A stretch of DNA of 64,000 nt from Rhodothermales bacterium (GTDB taxonomy: Bacteria > Bacteroidota > Rhodothermia > Rhodothermales > Bin80), in NCBI GenBank assembly GCA_958296045.1, contig CATQHT010000001.1:372001-436000 (forward strand), written 5' to 3'. The position numbers and the translations under genes were made by a program. Shown here one piece after another: positions 1-9,173 of the stretch (positions are counted from its first letter, which is position 1; each line of letters opens with the position of its first letter). The notes below the pieces were generated by a model. The model ran no database searches. It had not been told where the DNA came from and was given only the letters and a program-made list of their open reading frames with translations.

Positions 1-1095
1 GGTCCGCGGCGAGGACGGCAGCAATGCTGAGTGCACAGAGAAAAAGCAAATCGCGGAGCGCCAGGCATCACGGCAATACAATGAGGTCTGCGTACAGCAC
101 GCGCAAGCGTGCTGCCATTGGGCCTTAAACCCAAAGTACTTTGGTCATAAATCCCTGCCTTTCCTGTACGAAAGCAACAATGGCCCGGCGGGTCCTTGGC
201 CGAAGCCGAAGCTCCTGATTCCTCAGTGTGCGGCATATGGCAGAGGCAACGCCTCGGATGTCTGATCGCCCGAGTCGTGCCCGACGCCCAAGATGTCCGT
301 GCCCGCAAGCGTGGGCAGCAACGCGTGCGGCAGTCGCGATAAGAGTTCGGCTTGCAGCGGAACGTGATACTCCTCGTAAGAACAGGCATCATATGGCGAG
401 CTTACTACAACCAGGCCGTAAACGGTAAACGGTTTCAAATTACTGTGCTGACATTGCGAGGGGCACCGGCACCGGATCTGTGCGCAAGACCGCGCAGGAT
501 CCGCTGGAATTTGCCACCGAATACGTCGATACTGAATGTAACATAATTACCCTTATGTTGCATAAAGGAATCATATTGCCGGAATCGGAGCCGTTTTTCG
601 CTCTCTTGCCGCGTTTGGAGCTGCGCCGCCCGTGGGTTCCGCTGGATTTATGGCCATTGGCTGGGAGCTTCCCGAGTCGCTTGCGCAGGCGCGGTGAAAA
701 GCCTGCCCGCATTCGTGTCCCTTCCAGGCAGTGCGCTGACTGGACAGAAAACCCGGCCAGACGCGGCGGTCGCGCTGCAGCGAGCAAGCCGGAGTGCCGC
801 AGCCATGCGCGGAACTGCCCGACGTTGGCGGCACGGTGCCGTGCGGCTGTGGTGGAATGCTGTCTTCTTGCGGACACCTGCCTAACTGGGGCCGCGTCCG
901 TTGGCCTGCGCTCTGAGCTCGCCAGAAGAACTGGACGGTGAATGACATTGTCGGTACGCAAAGGCGTAATTGGCCTAGTCCGCAGTAGCGCACTGCCATT
1001 TAACGGATACGCCGCCGATCAGCCGGGAAGGTGATGGTCGCTGGCCAGCAAATCCAAGGATCGCCATGCTGTCTACCGTACCAGCCTATCCATAT
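1..1095. other. Region without a recognisable gene
   Basis: A frame open from base 2 to the stop near 262 has no start inside the window and could be the 3' end of a gene cut by the edge, but I recognise nothing in it. The longer frames between 440 and 1000 on both strands have compositions typical of G+C-rich shadows and show no motif. The stretch lies next to an IS3 remnant and is probably degenerate DNA. Confidence 0.4.
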
Positions 1096-1192
1096 CACCT
1101 CCCTCCTATTCGCCCCTTCTCCGTTGATGGATGCGTCATGTTCGCGGGGCACATCTTTCATTCCAGCGAGCGATTGTATAGCCTCTTCGTCA
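1096..1192. repeat. Upstream repeat, copy 1 (pairs with 18144-18242)
   Basis: About 97 bases closely match 18144-18242. The best-conserved stretch runs through cgtcatgttcgcgggg. The other copy lies about 180 bases before the second AAA ATPase gene. This copy lies before the first AAA ATPase gene (2104), but an IS3 remnant starts directly after it and separates the two. It could be a leader of the ATPase family or the end of an unknown element. Confidence 0.6.
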
Positions 1193-1860
1193 TACTTGGA
1201 CATCTTCAGCGGGTATGTGACAGGCTGGATGGTTACCCGTGGCGAATCGGCCAGCCTGGAAAACGAGTTCATTGCTCGCACCTGCGAACGCTACGGCATC
1301 GAAGAACAACAGCTCGCCATCCACTCGGACCGAAAACATGCCATGACCTACCAGCTATACGCAGTTACTGGCCGACCTGAAGGTGGAACGCTCCTACGCA
1401 CATCCCTACAGATCCAATGACCATCCCAGCTCCGAAGCACAATTCAAAACCCTCAAGGTTCAGCTCCCCTACCCCAGCCGCTTCGGATCACTGGAAGACG
1501 CCAAGACCTGGGCTAGACATTTCTTCGACTGACACTAACGACGCGCACTGCAACGCGGGATTGGCGCCCATCTGACTCAGTATCGTCTATTTCCATCAGA
1601 CCCGTCAACTGCTTGCGCGCCTGCAACGCGTACTCAGTGACGCCTATCCACGCCACCCCGAGTGTTTTCCCCGACGCCCTTCAAATGTCCCCAGACCACC
1701 TGAACGGGCTTGGATCAACCTACCACAATGCGATGGACGCCTTAACCGACAGGGCTTTGAACCACCGCCAAAACCACCCGCCCGCAGCGGCGACACGACC
1801 CAAGGCGCTCACCATTACGATACACCACTTGAAACCGCAATCCGTACCGAAACCGCCTGC
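1193..1860 (+). pseudogene. IS3-family transposase (orfB) remnant
   Basis: The conceptual translation from 1199 reads DIFSGYVTGWMVTRGESA and then CERYGIEEQQLAIHSDR, the second half of an IS3-family integrase core. Other frames continue with SEAQFKTLK, FGSLEDAKTWARHFFD and a tail resembling AYPRHPE...AWINLP, all typical of the C-terminus of these transposases. Frameshifts and stops interrupt it and the N-terminal half is missing. A different IS3 fragment (orfA side) lies at 20495-21080 on the opposite strand. Confidence 0.75.
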
Positions 1861-2103
1861 CATTTCCGGCTAGGCTCTTCCTCTTCCGTCATACTCTAAC
1901 CCCCGCACCTAAACGTGACACACGCCCCCCTGCAGTGATCGAGTCGACGGTTCTGAACTACTTCTGCTATGTTACTTCCGCGCGGCAAGGAGCACGCGAA
2001 CGCTCGCCCCGAATTTCGACATAGTGCGGGGCGGCGTGCAGGCGTGCCCGCAACATTTGCAAGTCCTATGGCATAAGAAGGCTGGTAGCCCGCTATACAA
2101 GCC

Positions 2104-3192
2104 ATGCTCGATATAAAGGACCGAGGCCATGCAAAGTATTTTCACGGGCGTATCGTTGAACGCGCCACGTTCGTTCGCGAACTGGAGAGCGCCCGACAGG
2201 AGCAGGCCGGCACCACATTCCTGATACAGGGGCCGCCTGGTGCTGGTAAGACTGCTCTGCTGGCCGAATGCACCAAGTTGGCCAACAAGGCGGGATGGCA
2301 TACGGCAAGAATCGACCCATTGTCCTTGTATGATCCAGTCAGGATGGCGCAGCGGGTCGGAGGCGTGTACATCAGCAGGCGGGAACGAGTCACAGGATTC
2401 GATGCGAAGCTTGCAGAGAAGCAGTGGATTAAGGAGCTGGCTGGCACGGCATCAGCATCGGATGTGCTGAAGGACCTGGCGTCGGACCGGGGATTGCTGC
2501 TGATCCTCGACGAAGTGCAGCACATCCGTGAGTTCATTGATGGACCGCACAAGATGGCGGCCATGTCGACGCTCGATGCCATTCACAACGGTGAGCTCGG
2601 GCGCCCTGTGATTCTCCTCGCCGGTGGGCTAGGGCCATCCGAAGATGCGTTCGCCCGGTTAGGTATTTCCCGCTTCATGTCGGACTGTATCGTCAACTTG
2701 GGCCGCCTCTCACCTGAAGCTGAACATGCAGTCATCCAGGACTGGCTCGTCAAGGATGGCCAAGCGCGCTCAGGACCACACCTGGAGCATTGGATCAAAG
2801 CGATCGCTGCCGAATCCGATCGTTGGCCCCAACACATCGTAGCCTTCGCACAACCAGCATCCCAGGTGGCCGCGCGTGAAGGGGGACGCCTTACTGCGCA
2901 GGGACTCGAGGAGGCAACCAGGTGGGGACAGCAGGCGAAAACGAAGTATTACGAGGGCCGCGTGGCGCCATTTGGCAAGGCTGTGCGTGTCGCACTGGCT
3001 AACCTTGCCCGCCACGGGGGTAGCCACTCCAAATACGACCTCTTGAATGCATTCACAAATATCCCCGGTGAGAATAGTGTCGAGGTGTTTGCTCGGGCAG
3101 TAGAAAAGGGCGTACTGGCTCAAGCCGCCGATGGGGACTACACCTTCTCGGTTCCTTCCTTGCAGGCCTGGCTGGTCGAGCATTACGGGTAG
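2104..3192 (+). CDS. AAA ATPase with C-terminal winged-helix-like end (paralogue 1)
   Basis: This is a 362-residue P-loop ATPase. After a short N-terminus comes the family signature YFHGR (about residue 13), then Walker A GPPGAGKTA (Lys about 49), Walker B LLLILDEVQ (Asp-Glu about 136-137) and a sensor-like VILLAGGLG. A conserved WPQHI follows, and the C-terminus reads KGVL...VPSLQAWLVEHY, which looks like a small winged helix. The layout resembles the AAA_16/Orc1-like group of STAND-related ATPases. Homologues at 18423 and 23458 in this window are closer to each other than to this copy. It is monocistronic, preceded by IS3 debris and followed within about 100 bases by the end of an IS1634-type element. 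The substrate is unknown; roles in mobile-element handling or defence are inference only. Confidence 0.85.
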   Translation: MLDIKDRGHAKYFHGRIVERATFVRELESARQEQAGTTFLIQGPPGAGKTALLAECTKLANKAGWHTARIDPLSLYDPVRMAQRVGGVYISRRERVTGFDAKLAEKQWIKELAGTASASDVLKDLASDRGLLLILDEVQHIREFIDGPHKMAAMSTLDAIHNGELGRPVILLAGGLGPSEDAFARLGISRFMSDCIVNLGRLSPEAEHAVIQDWLVKDGQARSGPHLEHWIKAIAAESDRWPQHIVAFAQPASQVAAREGGRLTAQGLEEATRWGQQAKTKYYEGRVAPFGKAVRVALANLARHGGSHSKYDLLNAFTNIPGENSVEVFARAVEKGVLAQAADGDYTFSVPSLQAWLVEHYG

Positions 3193-3383
3193 GAGAAGTC
3201 CCGTACGTAACGGCGGCAGCAATCTCTGGTTTATCGGCAAGGGCGGGCAACAGGGCGCATCTCTCTCGCGACTTCCCTTCTGCGGCACTACCCGAAGTTT
3301 GTCAATGTAGTGGATTTTTTACGTGAGGTAACACATCCCTGACATACAGGGATGGTCAGAAGGGCGGGTTTTACCCGTGTGTT

Positions 3384-4318
3384 TTACATGTTCGCGTGCC
3401 CTTTAGCGGGGCGTCTTGCTTTCATTCTGCGGGTGTACGTGCCGGTTTTGAGCCCCATCGCGCGGAAGACTTTACGGTGGAACGGCTTGAGGTCCTGGTC
3501 TTTCTTGAGCAGGGTACAATGGGTTGCGTTTTGTGGGAGCACGGTGGTCACGCGATTCATTTGGTTGAGCTTGACCTTGAGTGTGCTCCAGCTGCTGTGG
3601 ATGTCGGCGGCTCTCAATAGGCTGCGTATCAGATGCGCTGCGTGAAAGGCGAGAATGGACAGGAAGAGATGGGCTTCTATGCGAAGGTCCCGACTGTGGT
3701 AGGTCGGACGTAATCCAAGATCCGACTTCATGGTGCGGAACGTGCGTTCGATCTTTCCTAGCTGCCAATAGGTCTGTGCGATTTTCTTGACCGACCATTT
3801 GGCGTGGCTGGTGCGCAGTACATACCCGCCGAGGGCCTCCGTACATGCCTCGTAGGCAGGCCTCTGTGTGAGGCAGATCTTTTCGGCGTGCGTGCTGTCG
3901 GCCTTCCTCGTCACTTTGACATCATACTGGTAGGCCACCTGCTTGTACTTTTCTATGAGTCGGCCCACCCGGATCTGCACCTTATCGAAGTTCTTCAAAC
4001 GTCTGGGCAGCGCAAGTCCCGCGTTCAGGTGCGCGATGGCTTCCTCGAATTTCGCACGTTTTGCTCCGACAATCTGGTCGCTGACCGCTTGCCGGGCTTC
4101 ACTGTGCAGATACACGCGCCGTTCTCCCCCTTCCTTCGGGAGTGCCCAGGCACGCACGTCGACATCGCTGGCGGTTTTCAAGACTTGATCCGGCGCGCCT
4201 TTGGGTACCGGCGGGGTCTTCGTACGCTGCACGCAGATCCAGTCCAGATCCTGTTCGTTCAAATACGCCAGATTGGCCTCTGTAGCGATGCCAGCATCCA
4301 TAATCACCGGCTTGGGCA
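3384..4318 (-). pseudogene. IS1634-family transposase, C-terminal half
   Basis: The frame starts at the insertion junction with KPVIMDAGIATEANLAYL, which carries the second catalytic Asp of the IS4/IS1634 DDE fold, and includes YWQLGKIERTFRTMKSDLGL, the Y-x-R/E-K signature of this group. The end, through HANM, is the natural C-terminus. The first half of the same protein lies 2.6 kb away at 6976-7862. The upstream residues of this frame come from the end of the inserted IS256 element. Not functional as split. Confidence 0.8.
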
Positions 4319-4393
4319 TTGCGCCATGTGTAGTTGGGTTTCGGTGATTGCTGTGGGGGTGGCCGATATTCTCCACCCTTACTTTTTGTTCAT

Positions 4394-5365
4394 ATGAACC
4401 CGTCCCAGCCTGTCTTGGGGAGCATTGAGGCTCCTGTAGATGCCCAGATCACTCCCGTGGATGACTCGCGTAGGCTTCTGATGAAGCTCTGCACCAACAT
4501 GCTGCAACAACTGACGGCCGACTGGCCGATAGCCCCAGTGCAGCAGCCCCCTGTACCACCGCCCGTAGAAGCCCGAGCTAATGAGACGGCCGAGGACGCA
4601 GAGCCAGATGCTGCACCGTTGAAGGAAGCATGGCAGCTGTTGGATTCTCGCAGTCTGGACGGCGACCCGATCGTGGCGTTTTGGCTACATGGGCTGTGCC
4701 CTCGCGGTGTGAACATCGTGCTTGGTGTAGGTCTGACCCTAACGGGCTACCGGCGCATGCTCGGCCTCATAGAGTGCTACCCTGAAAACGTTTCAGCGCT
4801 TGTATCCTTCGTGCGGTCGCTGTCGGACCGTGGTTTATCAGCCGCTAACGGACTGCTCTGTGTACTGCCCAGCGGTACCGGGCTTCAATCGGCAGTGCAG
4901 GAGGTGTTTGGCCCCAAGGTCGTGATACAGCGCTGTCTCAATACGCTGTTGGATCACGTCACCTGTGGTCTTCCAGAAGATCTTATTCCCGTGTATCGCC
5001 ATCGTCTCCGGCAGGCATGGAATGCGTATGATGCCTTGGAAGCTGAACGCGTTCTCACTCATATTCACCAGGATTTGGTGCGCGTCAATCGTTCCGCAGC
5101 GAAGGCGTTAGCGGAGGGTCTGGAGCAATCGCTGACGGTTCAACGCACCGGTATGCTGCTTAGACTCGACCGGGGACTGCGTGTGATGCACTTTATGAAT
5201 GCCATTGGTCGTCGCTTGCAGGCCCCTGCCAGCGCGGTCTTTCAGCGACGCGAACGGATGGCTTTGGCCCTGTTGGAGCACGAAGCGCAGCTGCGCCGTG
5301 TGGCCCATGCGGCCTATCTCCCTCAACTCCGTAAGACGTTGTTCAACCTTACCCCTGTCCGATGA
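4394..5365 (+). CDS. IS256 transposase homologue lacking catalytic Asp residues
   Basis: The 323-residue protein is a diverged relative of the transposase encoded next door. A proline-rich N-terminus of about 85 residues precedes a region that aligns with the DDE domain: GLTLTGYRRMLGL matches GITTEGEKVVLGF, VQEVFGPKVVIQRC matches VRKVFGDAAAYQRC, and LAEGLEQSLTVQR matches LEEGLDDTLTLHR. The first catalytic Asp (LLLDG) is His here (FWLHG, about residue 99) and the second (VDGS) is Pro-Ser (LPSG, about 159). It is therefore predicted to be catalytically dead. It ends in an ATGA overlap with the active transposase gene, so the two are probably translated together. A regulatory or complex-forming role is inference. 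The start at 4394 is chosen because the alternative at 4334 lies inside the terminal repeat. Confidence 0.8.
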   Translation: MNPSQPVLGSIEAPVDAQITPVDDSRRLLMKLCTNMLQQLTADWPIAPVQQPPVPPPVEARANETAEDAEPDAAPLKEAWQLLDSRSLDGDPIVAFWLHGLCPRGVNIVLGVGLTLTGYRRMLGLIECYPENVSALVSFVRSLSDRGLSAANGLLCVLPSGTGLQSAVQEVFGPKVVIQRCLNTLLDHVTCGLPEDLIPVYRHRLRQAWNAYDALEAERVLTHIHQDLVRVNRSAAKALAEGLEQSLTVQRTGMLLRLDRGLRVMHFMNAIGRRLQAPASAVFQRRERMALALLEHEAQLRRVAHAAYLPQLRKTLFNLTPVR

Positions 5366-6663
5366 CTGATCCTTGTATGCCGACCCCATCCCTGTTCGAT
5401 AGCTTTTGGGAACTTGCGCAAAGGGCCTATGTCAATTTGGCCCGTTGCCTTGTATCCTTCGATCGTTTTCTTCTCAAGCTCGCCACAATGGCCATGGAGG
5501 CCGAGGTTGATGCCATATGCGGCGCTCGTGGGAAGCACAACAAGACTGGTTTTCAGCGCTGGGGTACGAATCCCGGTTCCATCCGCATCGGTTTGGAACG
5601 GCTGCCGATTCGCGTTCCGCGAGTACGGAATGTGCGTACCAAGAAGGAGCGGCCCCTGGAAACGTACCGTCTTTTGAGCAGGCATGGGATTATTAATAAG
5701 GCACAGGTAACCGTTGGGTTGCTCAGTGGCTTGTCGCGGCGCAACTACAGACAGGCGGCGCAGGTCTTTGCAGAAAGCACGGGATTGAGCGCCAGCAGCG
5801 TAGGCCGTGCGTTTGTTGCGCGCACGGCCGAGCTGTTGAAGGAATTTGAGGATCGCCGATTCGACGATCATACCTTTGCGGTGCTCCTACTTGACGGCAA
5901 GTACCTTGCCGGCATGCAGATGATAATCGCCATGGGCATCACGACCGAGGGCGAGAAGGTCGTGCTGGGGTTCACCGAAAGCCGTACTGAGAACGGTGCG
6001 CAGGTGGAGTCGCTGTTGCAGGACCTGGTGCGTCGGGGCTTCACTCATACCGATACTCTGTTAGTACAAGTGGACGGCAGTCGGGGGCTTCGAAGTGGCG
6101 TTCGTAAGGTGTTTGGGGATGCAGCCGCATACCAGCGGTGCCAATGGCACAAGAGAACGAACATAACACGACATATCAAGAACAAGCAAGAGGCGATGCG
6201 CATTAAGCAGCGGCTTCAGGAGGCCTGGGAATTGCCCACATACGCGGAAGCGCGGGCAGCTCTTGAGTCGGTGCAAGAGGAGCTTAAGGCGTCGTATCCA
6301 AAAGCCGCACGCAGTTTGGAGGAGGGCCTGGACGATACGCTGACGCTTCACCGATTGGGGGTGCAGACGCAGGCTGTCCGAGACCATCTGAAGACCACGA
6401 ACATTATCGAGAACCTCAACAGCGTTATTGCAGCCCGCTCCCGGAACGTGAAGCGGTGGGGCTCATCGGATATGCGACAGCGCTGGCTCGGAGCGATCTT
6501 CATGCAGTACGAGTCCAACCTGACACCGATACAACGGGAAGACATGAAGGAACTGACCGAGCTGCTGGTCACTCCCAGGCGCCCGAGTATTAGTAGGGTT
6601 TCGGCTCAGCCTCTGCACTCTAAGCAGCCAAGGCAGCTCCCACTGGCGTTGCCAGTGCAGTAG
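5362..6663 (+). CDS. IS256-family (mutator-type) transposase
   Basis: The 433-residue DDE transposase looks complete. It shows the N-terminal mutator region, a first catalytic Asp in VLLLDGKYLAG (about 178), a second in LVQVDGSRGL (about 238), the CQWHKRTNI Cys/His motif and the Glu-bearing SLEEGLDDTLTLHR (about 320). The NIIENLNS motif follows. The start ATG overlaps the stop of the preceding dead homologue (ATGA), which implies translational coupling. It catalyses movement of the 2.65-kb element it sits in and may be active, as nothing in the frame is broken. Confidence 0.92.
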   Translation: MTDPCMPTPSLFDSFWELAQRAYVNLARCLVSFDRFLLKLATMAMEAEVDAICGARGKHNKTGFQRWGTNPGSIRIGLERLPIRVPRVRNVRTKKERPLETYRLLSRHGIINKAQVTVGLLSGLSRRNYRQAAQVFAESTGLSASSVGRAFVARTAELLKEFEDRRFDDHTFAVLLLDGKYLAGMQMIIAMGITTEGEKVVLGFTESRTENGAQVESLLQDLVRRGFTHTDTLLVQVDGSRGLRSGVRKVFGDAAAYQRCQWHKRTNITRHIKNKQEAMRIKQRLQEAWELPTYAEARAALESVQEELKASYPKAARSLEEGLDDTLTLHRLGVQTQAVRDHLKTTNIIENLNSVIAARSRNVKRWGSSDMRQRWLGAIFMQYESNLTPIQREDMKELTELLVTPRRPSISRVSAQPLHSKQPRQLPLALPVQ

Positions 6664-6968
6664 AGCACTGCTGAGGTTGACTTAGCGCAAATCCGGCAGC
6701 TGCCTGGGCATTCTCGGACGGTGCACCCGGCCAGGATCGCCGCTTCACAGAGCGGTAAGCGGATACCCGCGCCTAATTGTGCTCAAAACGGCGCTCCACG
6801 GGGCTTCATAACTCCAGAAACACGCGCGTCAGCACGCTACTGACCCAATCTGGGCTGGCACCACCCTCTTTGAGTACCCAGACTCGATAAGCAGCATTTT
6901 CTATTGCTAAACGTCACTTATATTGCGGTCCCATCTCGGCAGCAATCGCCGATAGCCAACTACGAATG
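6664..6968 (+). other. Non-coding right end of the IS256-type element
   Basis: About 300 bases follow the transposase stop before the right inverted repeat. Bases 6838-6968 match, in reverse complement, the start of a short element at 48304 (shared words gataagcagcattt and aacgtcacttatattgcgg). No gene is seen here. Confidence 0.6.
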
Positions 6969-6975
6969 GTGCAAT

Positions 6976-7862
6976 CCCTGGGCTTTGGCTCCGTTCAGCT
7001 GTGCAATGGCCTGGTGCAACGTGGCAGGCTCACTGGCATTGCCCGGGAGGATTTCCGCCGTGCGGGGGAACCCCGATGCATCCATCATCAAGGCCAACGT
7101 CACCAGTGGGCAATCAGACCGTTTTTCCTTGCTGCGACCATGCCGCAGCAAGTCCCCTTTCTTGCGGCCCGTGTAGAAAACATTGGTCAGGTCAAAGAAG
7201 GCCAAGGTTTCGCTGAATCCCAAGAGCTCCTTCGTGGTGCCGAAGAGTGCATCCATGATCGACTGACGGTGCTTGTAGAGGGCATCTCCGATACGGTAAA
7301 GGCTGCTCAGACTGGGGAGGTCGCAGTGCAGTAACTCCAGGATGCTGGACCGTTCGTGCATCCATTCATGCGTATGTCGTTCACTGCCGGGCAAGAGCAT
7401 CCGCCCGACCACCAGCGCCGTCGCCAGGTGAATCTGATCTTCGCGCAACTTCAGCATTCGCAAAGACTTTGCGAATCCCAACAGCTGCAACGCTTTCAGA
7501 ACCACACGTTCGCCTCCGACGGTACGAGTGTCGGCATGATGGACTTCATCAATGATGACGGCATCCCGGTCGTCGCGTGGGTCGTCCACGTTGTAGCCCT
7601 TTTCCAGCAGCTTCTCAACGATGGTCTCGCTGGCATGGCGGAGGCCTTCACTCTCAAACGCTAGGCGGCTCTGTCCTCGTAAGCCCTCGTCAATATGGAG
7701 GATCAATGCGCGCCATTGTTCTTTGGGGATTGCGAAGGATTGGCCCAGGTTGAGGACGGTTCGCTGCTTAGGAGCGCCCTTGATCCGGTGGCATTCGACC
7801 AGCGCGTAGCTGGTGGCCTTGGCGCCAGACTTAAGGATGCGCGTTTTGGCGCGGATGTACAT
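6976..7862 (-). pseudogene. IS1634-family transposase, N-terminal half
   Basis: The natural start is taken as the ATG at 7862 (MYIRAKTRILKSG). The frame carries FFDLTNVFYTGRKKGDL with the first catalytic Asp and LVTLALMMDASGFPRTAEIL, standard for IS1634 transposases. It breaks at LNGAKAQG, where the IS256-type element enters; the remaining residues of the frame belong to that element. The C-terminal half is at 3384-4318. Confidence 0.82.
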
Positions 7863-8071
7863 GCGTGTGTGCGTGCGGGTATCGGGTGCCCATGCGTCAA
7901 TATACGGTTTGGCGGCGAAATGGTTCTGGATAATTCCACTACATTGGGGGTTTTGAGAAAAAAAGGTATCACAGCCATATGGATCATAGGTACAACACAT
8001 AATTTGAGGCCAAATTACCAGAAATCATCGCTGCGCGTGGGGCGAAATTGACAAACTTAGGCTACGTTCGC

Positions 8072-8287
8072 TCAGGCGCCTTTGTCCTTGGGCTGCCCAC
8101 AAGCATGGCAATGCCCAGGGGCCGTTGCCAGCATCGGTGGCAGGTGCACGTACGGGTGGCTCGATGTCGCCTGCAGGGCCTGCATATCCTTAACGATGGC
8201 CACAGGATCGTAGTTGAACCTAGCGGCGTGCGCTTCGCGCACCGCTCGAACTTCAGCGACGATCGGGTCAGCCTTCAAGCGTTCCAT
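8072..8287 (-). CDS. Small antitoxin-like partner of a PIN toxin (module 1)
   Basis: The 71-residue protein has EVRAVREAHAARFNYDPVAI, a motif familiar from small proteins paired with PIN-domain toxins in many bacteria; the second module here (21507-21731) has WRDAHAAKFNYDTAAI at the same place. The start overlaps the end of the toxin frame by 20 bases, so the two were one transcription unit. The frame is intact although its toxin is broken. Its role as antitoxin is inferred from size, position and family. Confidence 0.75.
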   Translation of the reverse strand: MERLKADPIVAEVRAVREAHAARFNYDPVAIVKDMQALQATSSHPYVHLPPMLATAPGHCHACGQPKDKGA

Positions 8288-8603
8288 AGTGTCCCGCCGT
8301 CAGATCATTAGGTGTATAGATTACTACCGGAGTGTAGCCCATTGCCTGGCACACGCGTTCTATTCTGGAACGTTGATCCACATTTGCAAGGTGCTTCAAG
8401 TTCCACGTCACCAAGAAATCCACGCCGTTTATGACGGCTACGGCAATGTGGGTGGCACCTTCTGCTGCCTTGCGAGGCACCCCTCCGTGAATCAGCGATT
8501 GTTCTGCCAATTCCGCAACGGCACCAGGAGCATCAAGCCGTGTAACGCCGTCCGAAAATGCCAATCGAGTACGCGCTGCATGGGGGTCAACCAGCACCAA
8601 CCA
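8268..8603 (-). pseudogene. PIN-domain toxin, N-terminal part lost (module 1)
   Basis: The visible part begins near DPHAARTRLAF and includes GVPRKAAEGATHIAVAVING, then DFLVTWNLKHLANV and YTPNDL, the C-terminal two thirds of a VapC-like PIN RNase. The first 50-60 residues, with the start and first acidic active-site residue, are missing. The frame instead runs into a dispersed repeat (8604-8800), which probably removed them. Compare the toxin at 21685-22197, where the N-terminus survives. Confidence 0.75.
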
Positions 8604-8800
8604 GACAAGAAAAATGTGAATCACATGATTCCCATGCAGCTGTATCCGTGCCCCGAACGAACGCGGTACGGACCTCTGAACACTTACGAACCCGAAAAGA
8701 CTCCCCGGCTCCGCAGCTCGCTGCTCCGCCGGGGAGTCTCCTCCTCCTCCAAAACCGCAAATCCAATTGTCGCTGGTCTCAATTCTCATTGTCGTTGGAC
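8604..8800. repeat. Dispersed repeat with hairpin, copy 1 (pairs with 61105-61300)
   Basis: This stretch matches 61105-61300 along most of its length (shared words ccccgaacgaacgcggtacgg and tgaatcacat). It contains a strong stem, ctccccggc paired with gccggggag, around 8700-8736. The loop between the stems is in the opposite orientation in the other copy. The far end (8765-8800) resembles the terminal repeats of the IS21-type element at 29510. It interrupts the PIN toxin gene. Confidence 0.7.
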
Positions 8801-8836
8801 ACATGTCGGGCGTACGCCGGAATTGCACCATGCCTA

Positions 8837-9173
8837 GTTGGGTTTTGAGCGGTCGCGCAGAGCAGCTTGTACAACGATTCCCCAGCCGCCCTATTGCTTC
8901 AAATGCACCGGTTACCAGTTAGAGTGCAAAATGGGACATCGGCAGACCGGCCAGGGTGCTAGAATGTAGAACAGCCACGGCCAAGGCAACCATGCCCCGC
9001 CTGGCCGGGGGATTCCGCCTCGGGACCTAGCCATCTTCAATCTTAGTGCCGCCCGCCCCTACCGGGCTTCGCGCCGGATCACCAATCAGTGTGGCGGTCT
9101 CGGCCTCAGATGGACTTGCCCGCCAAGCGAGGAATACCTTGGACTTGGCCTTCGAGGCCCGTCCGATTGGTGG
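8837..9173. other. Intergenic, nothing recognised
   Basis: No coding signature or repeat was seen between the dispersed repeat and the end of the TRAP operon. Composition shifts here from the mobile-element region to the G+C-rich operon. Confidence 0.5.

Larger units (their letters stand above)
4315..6970 (+). mobile_element. IS256-type element with two transposase-like genes
   Basis: The ends are inverted repeats: attgc(g/a)ccat, then gtagttgg, then tcgg(t/c)gattgctg, at about 4316-4357 and, inverted, at 6935-6968. Inside are two genes read left to right, 4394-5365 and 5362-6663, overlapping as ATGA. The IS1634 sequence on either side carries gcccagg and gcccaag, a possible degraded 8-bp target duplication, though the reading frame does not rejoin cleanly. 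About 130 bases of the right end recur at 48304-48566 in a short non-coding derivative. Confidence 0.75.
3297..8060. mobile_element. IS1634-family element split by an IS256-type insertion
   Basis: Short terminal inverted repeats with the core aagtttgtcaat are seen at 3297-3309 and, inverted, at 8048-8060. Between them lie the two halves of one IS1634-family transposase on the minus strand (N-terminal half 6976-7862, C-terminal half 3384-4318), separated by an IS256-type element at about 4315-6970. The nested order shows the IS256 element arrived second. No clean target duplication for the outer element was found by eye. Confidence 0.75.

Noticed and set aside
8268-8831. A 187-residue toxin starting at 8831
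   Set aside because: Only the part from about 8603 onward is PIN-like; the N-terminal 75 residues are translated from a dispersed repeat.
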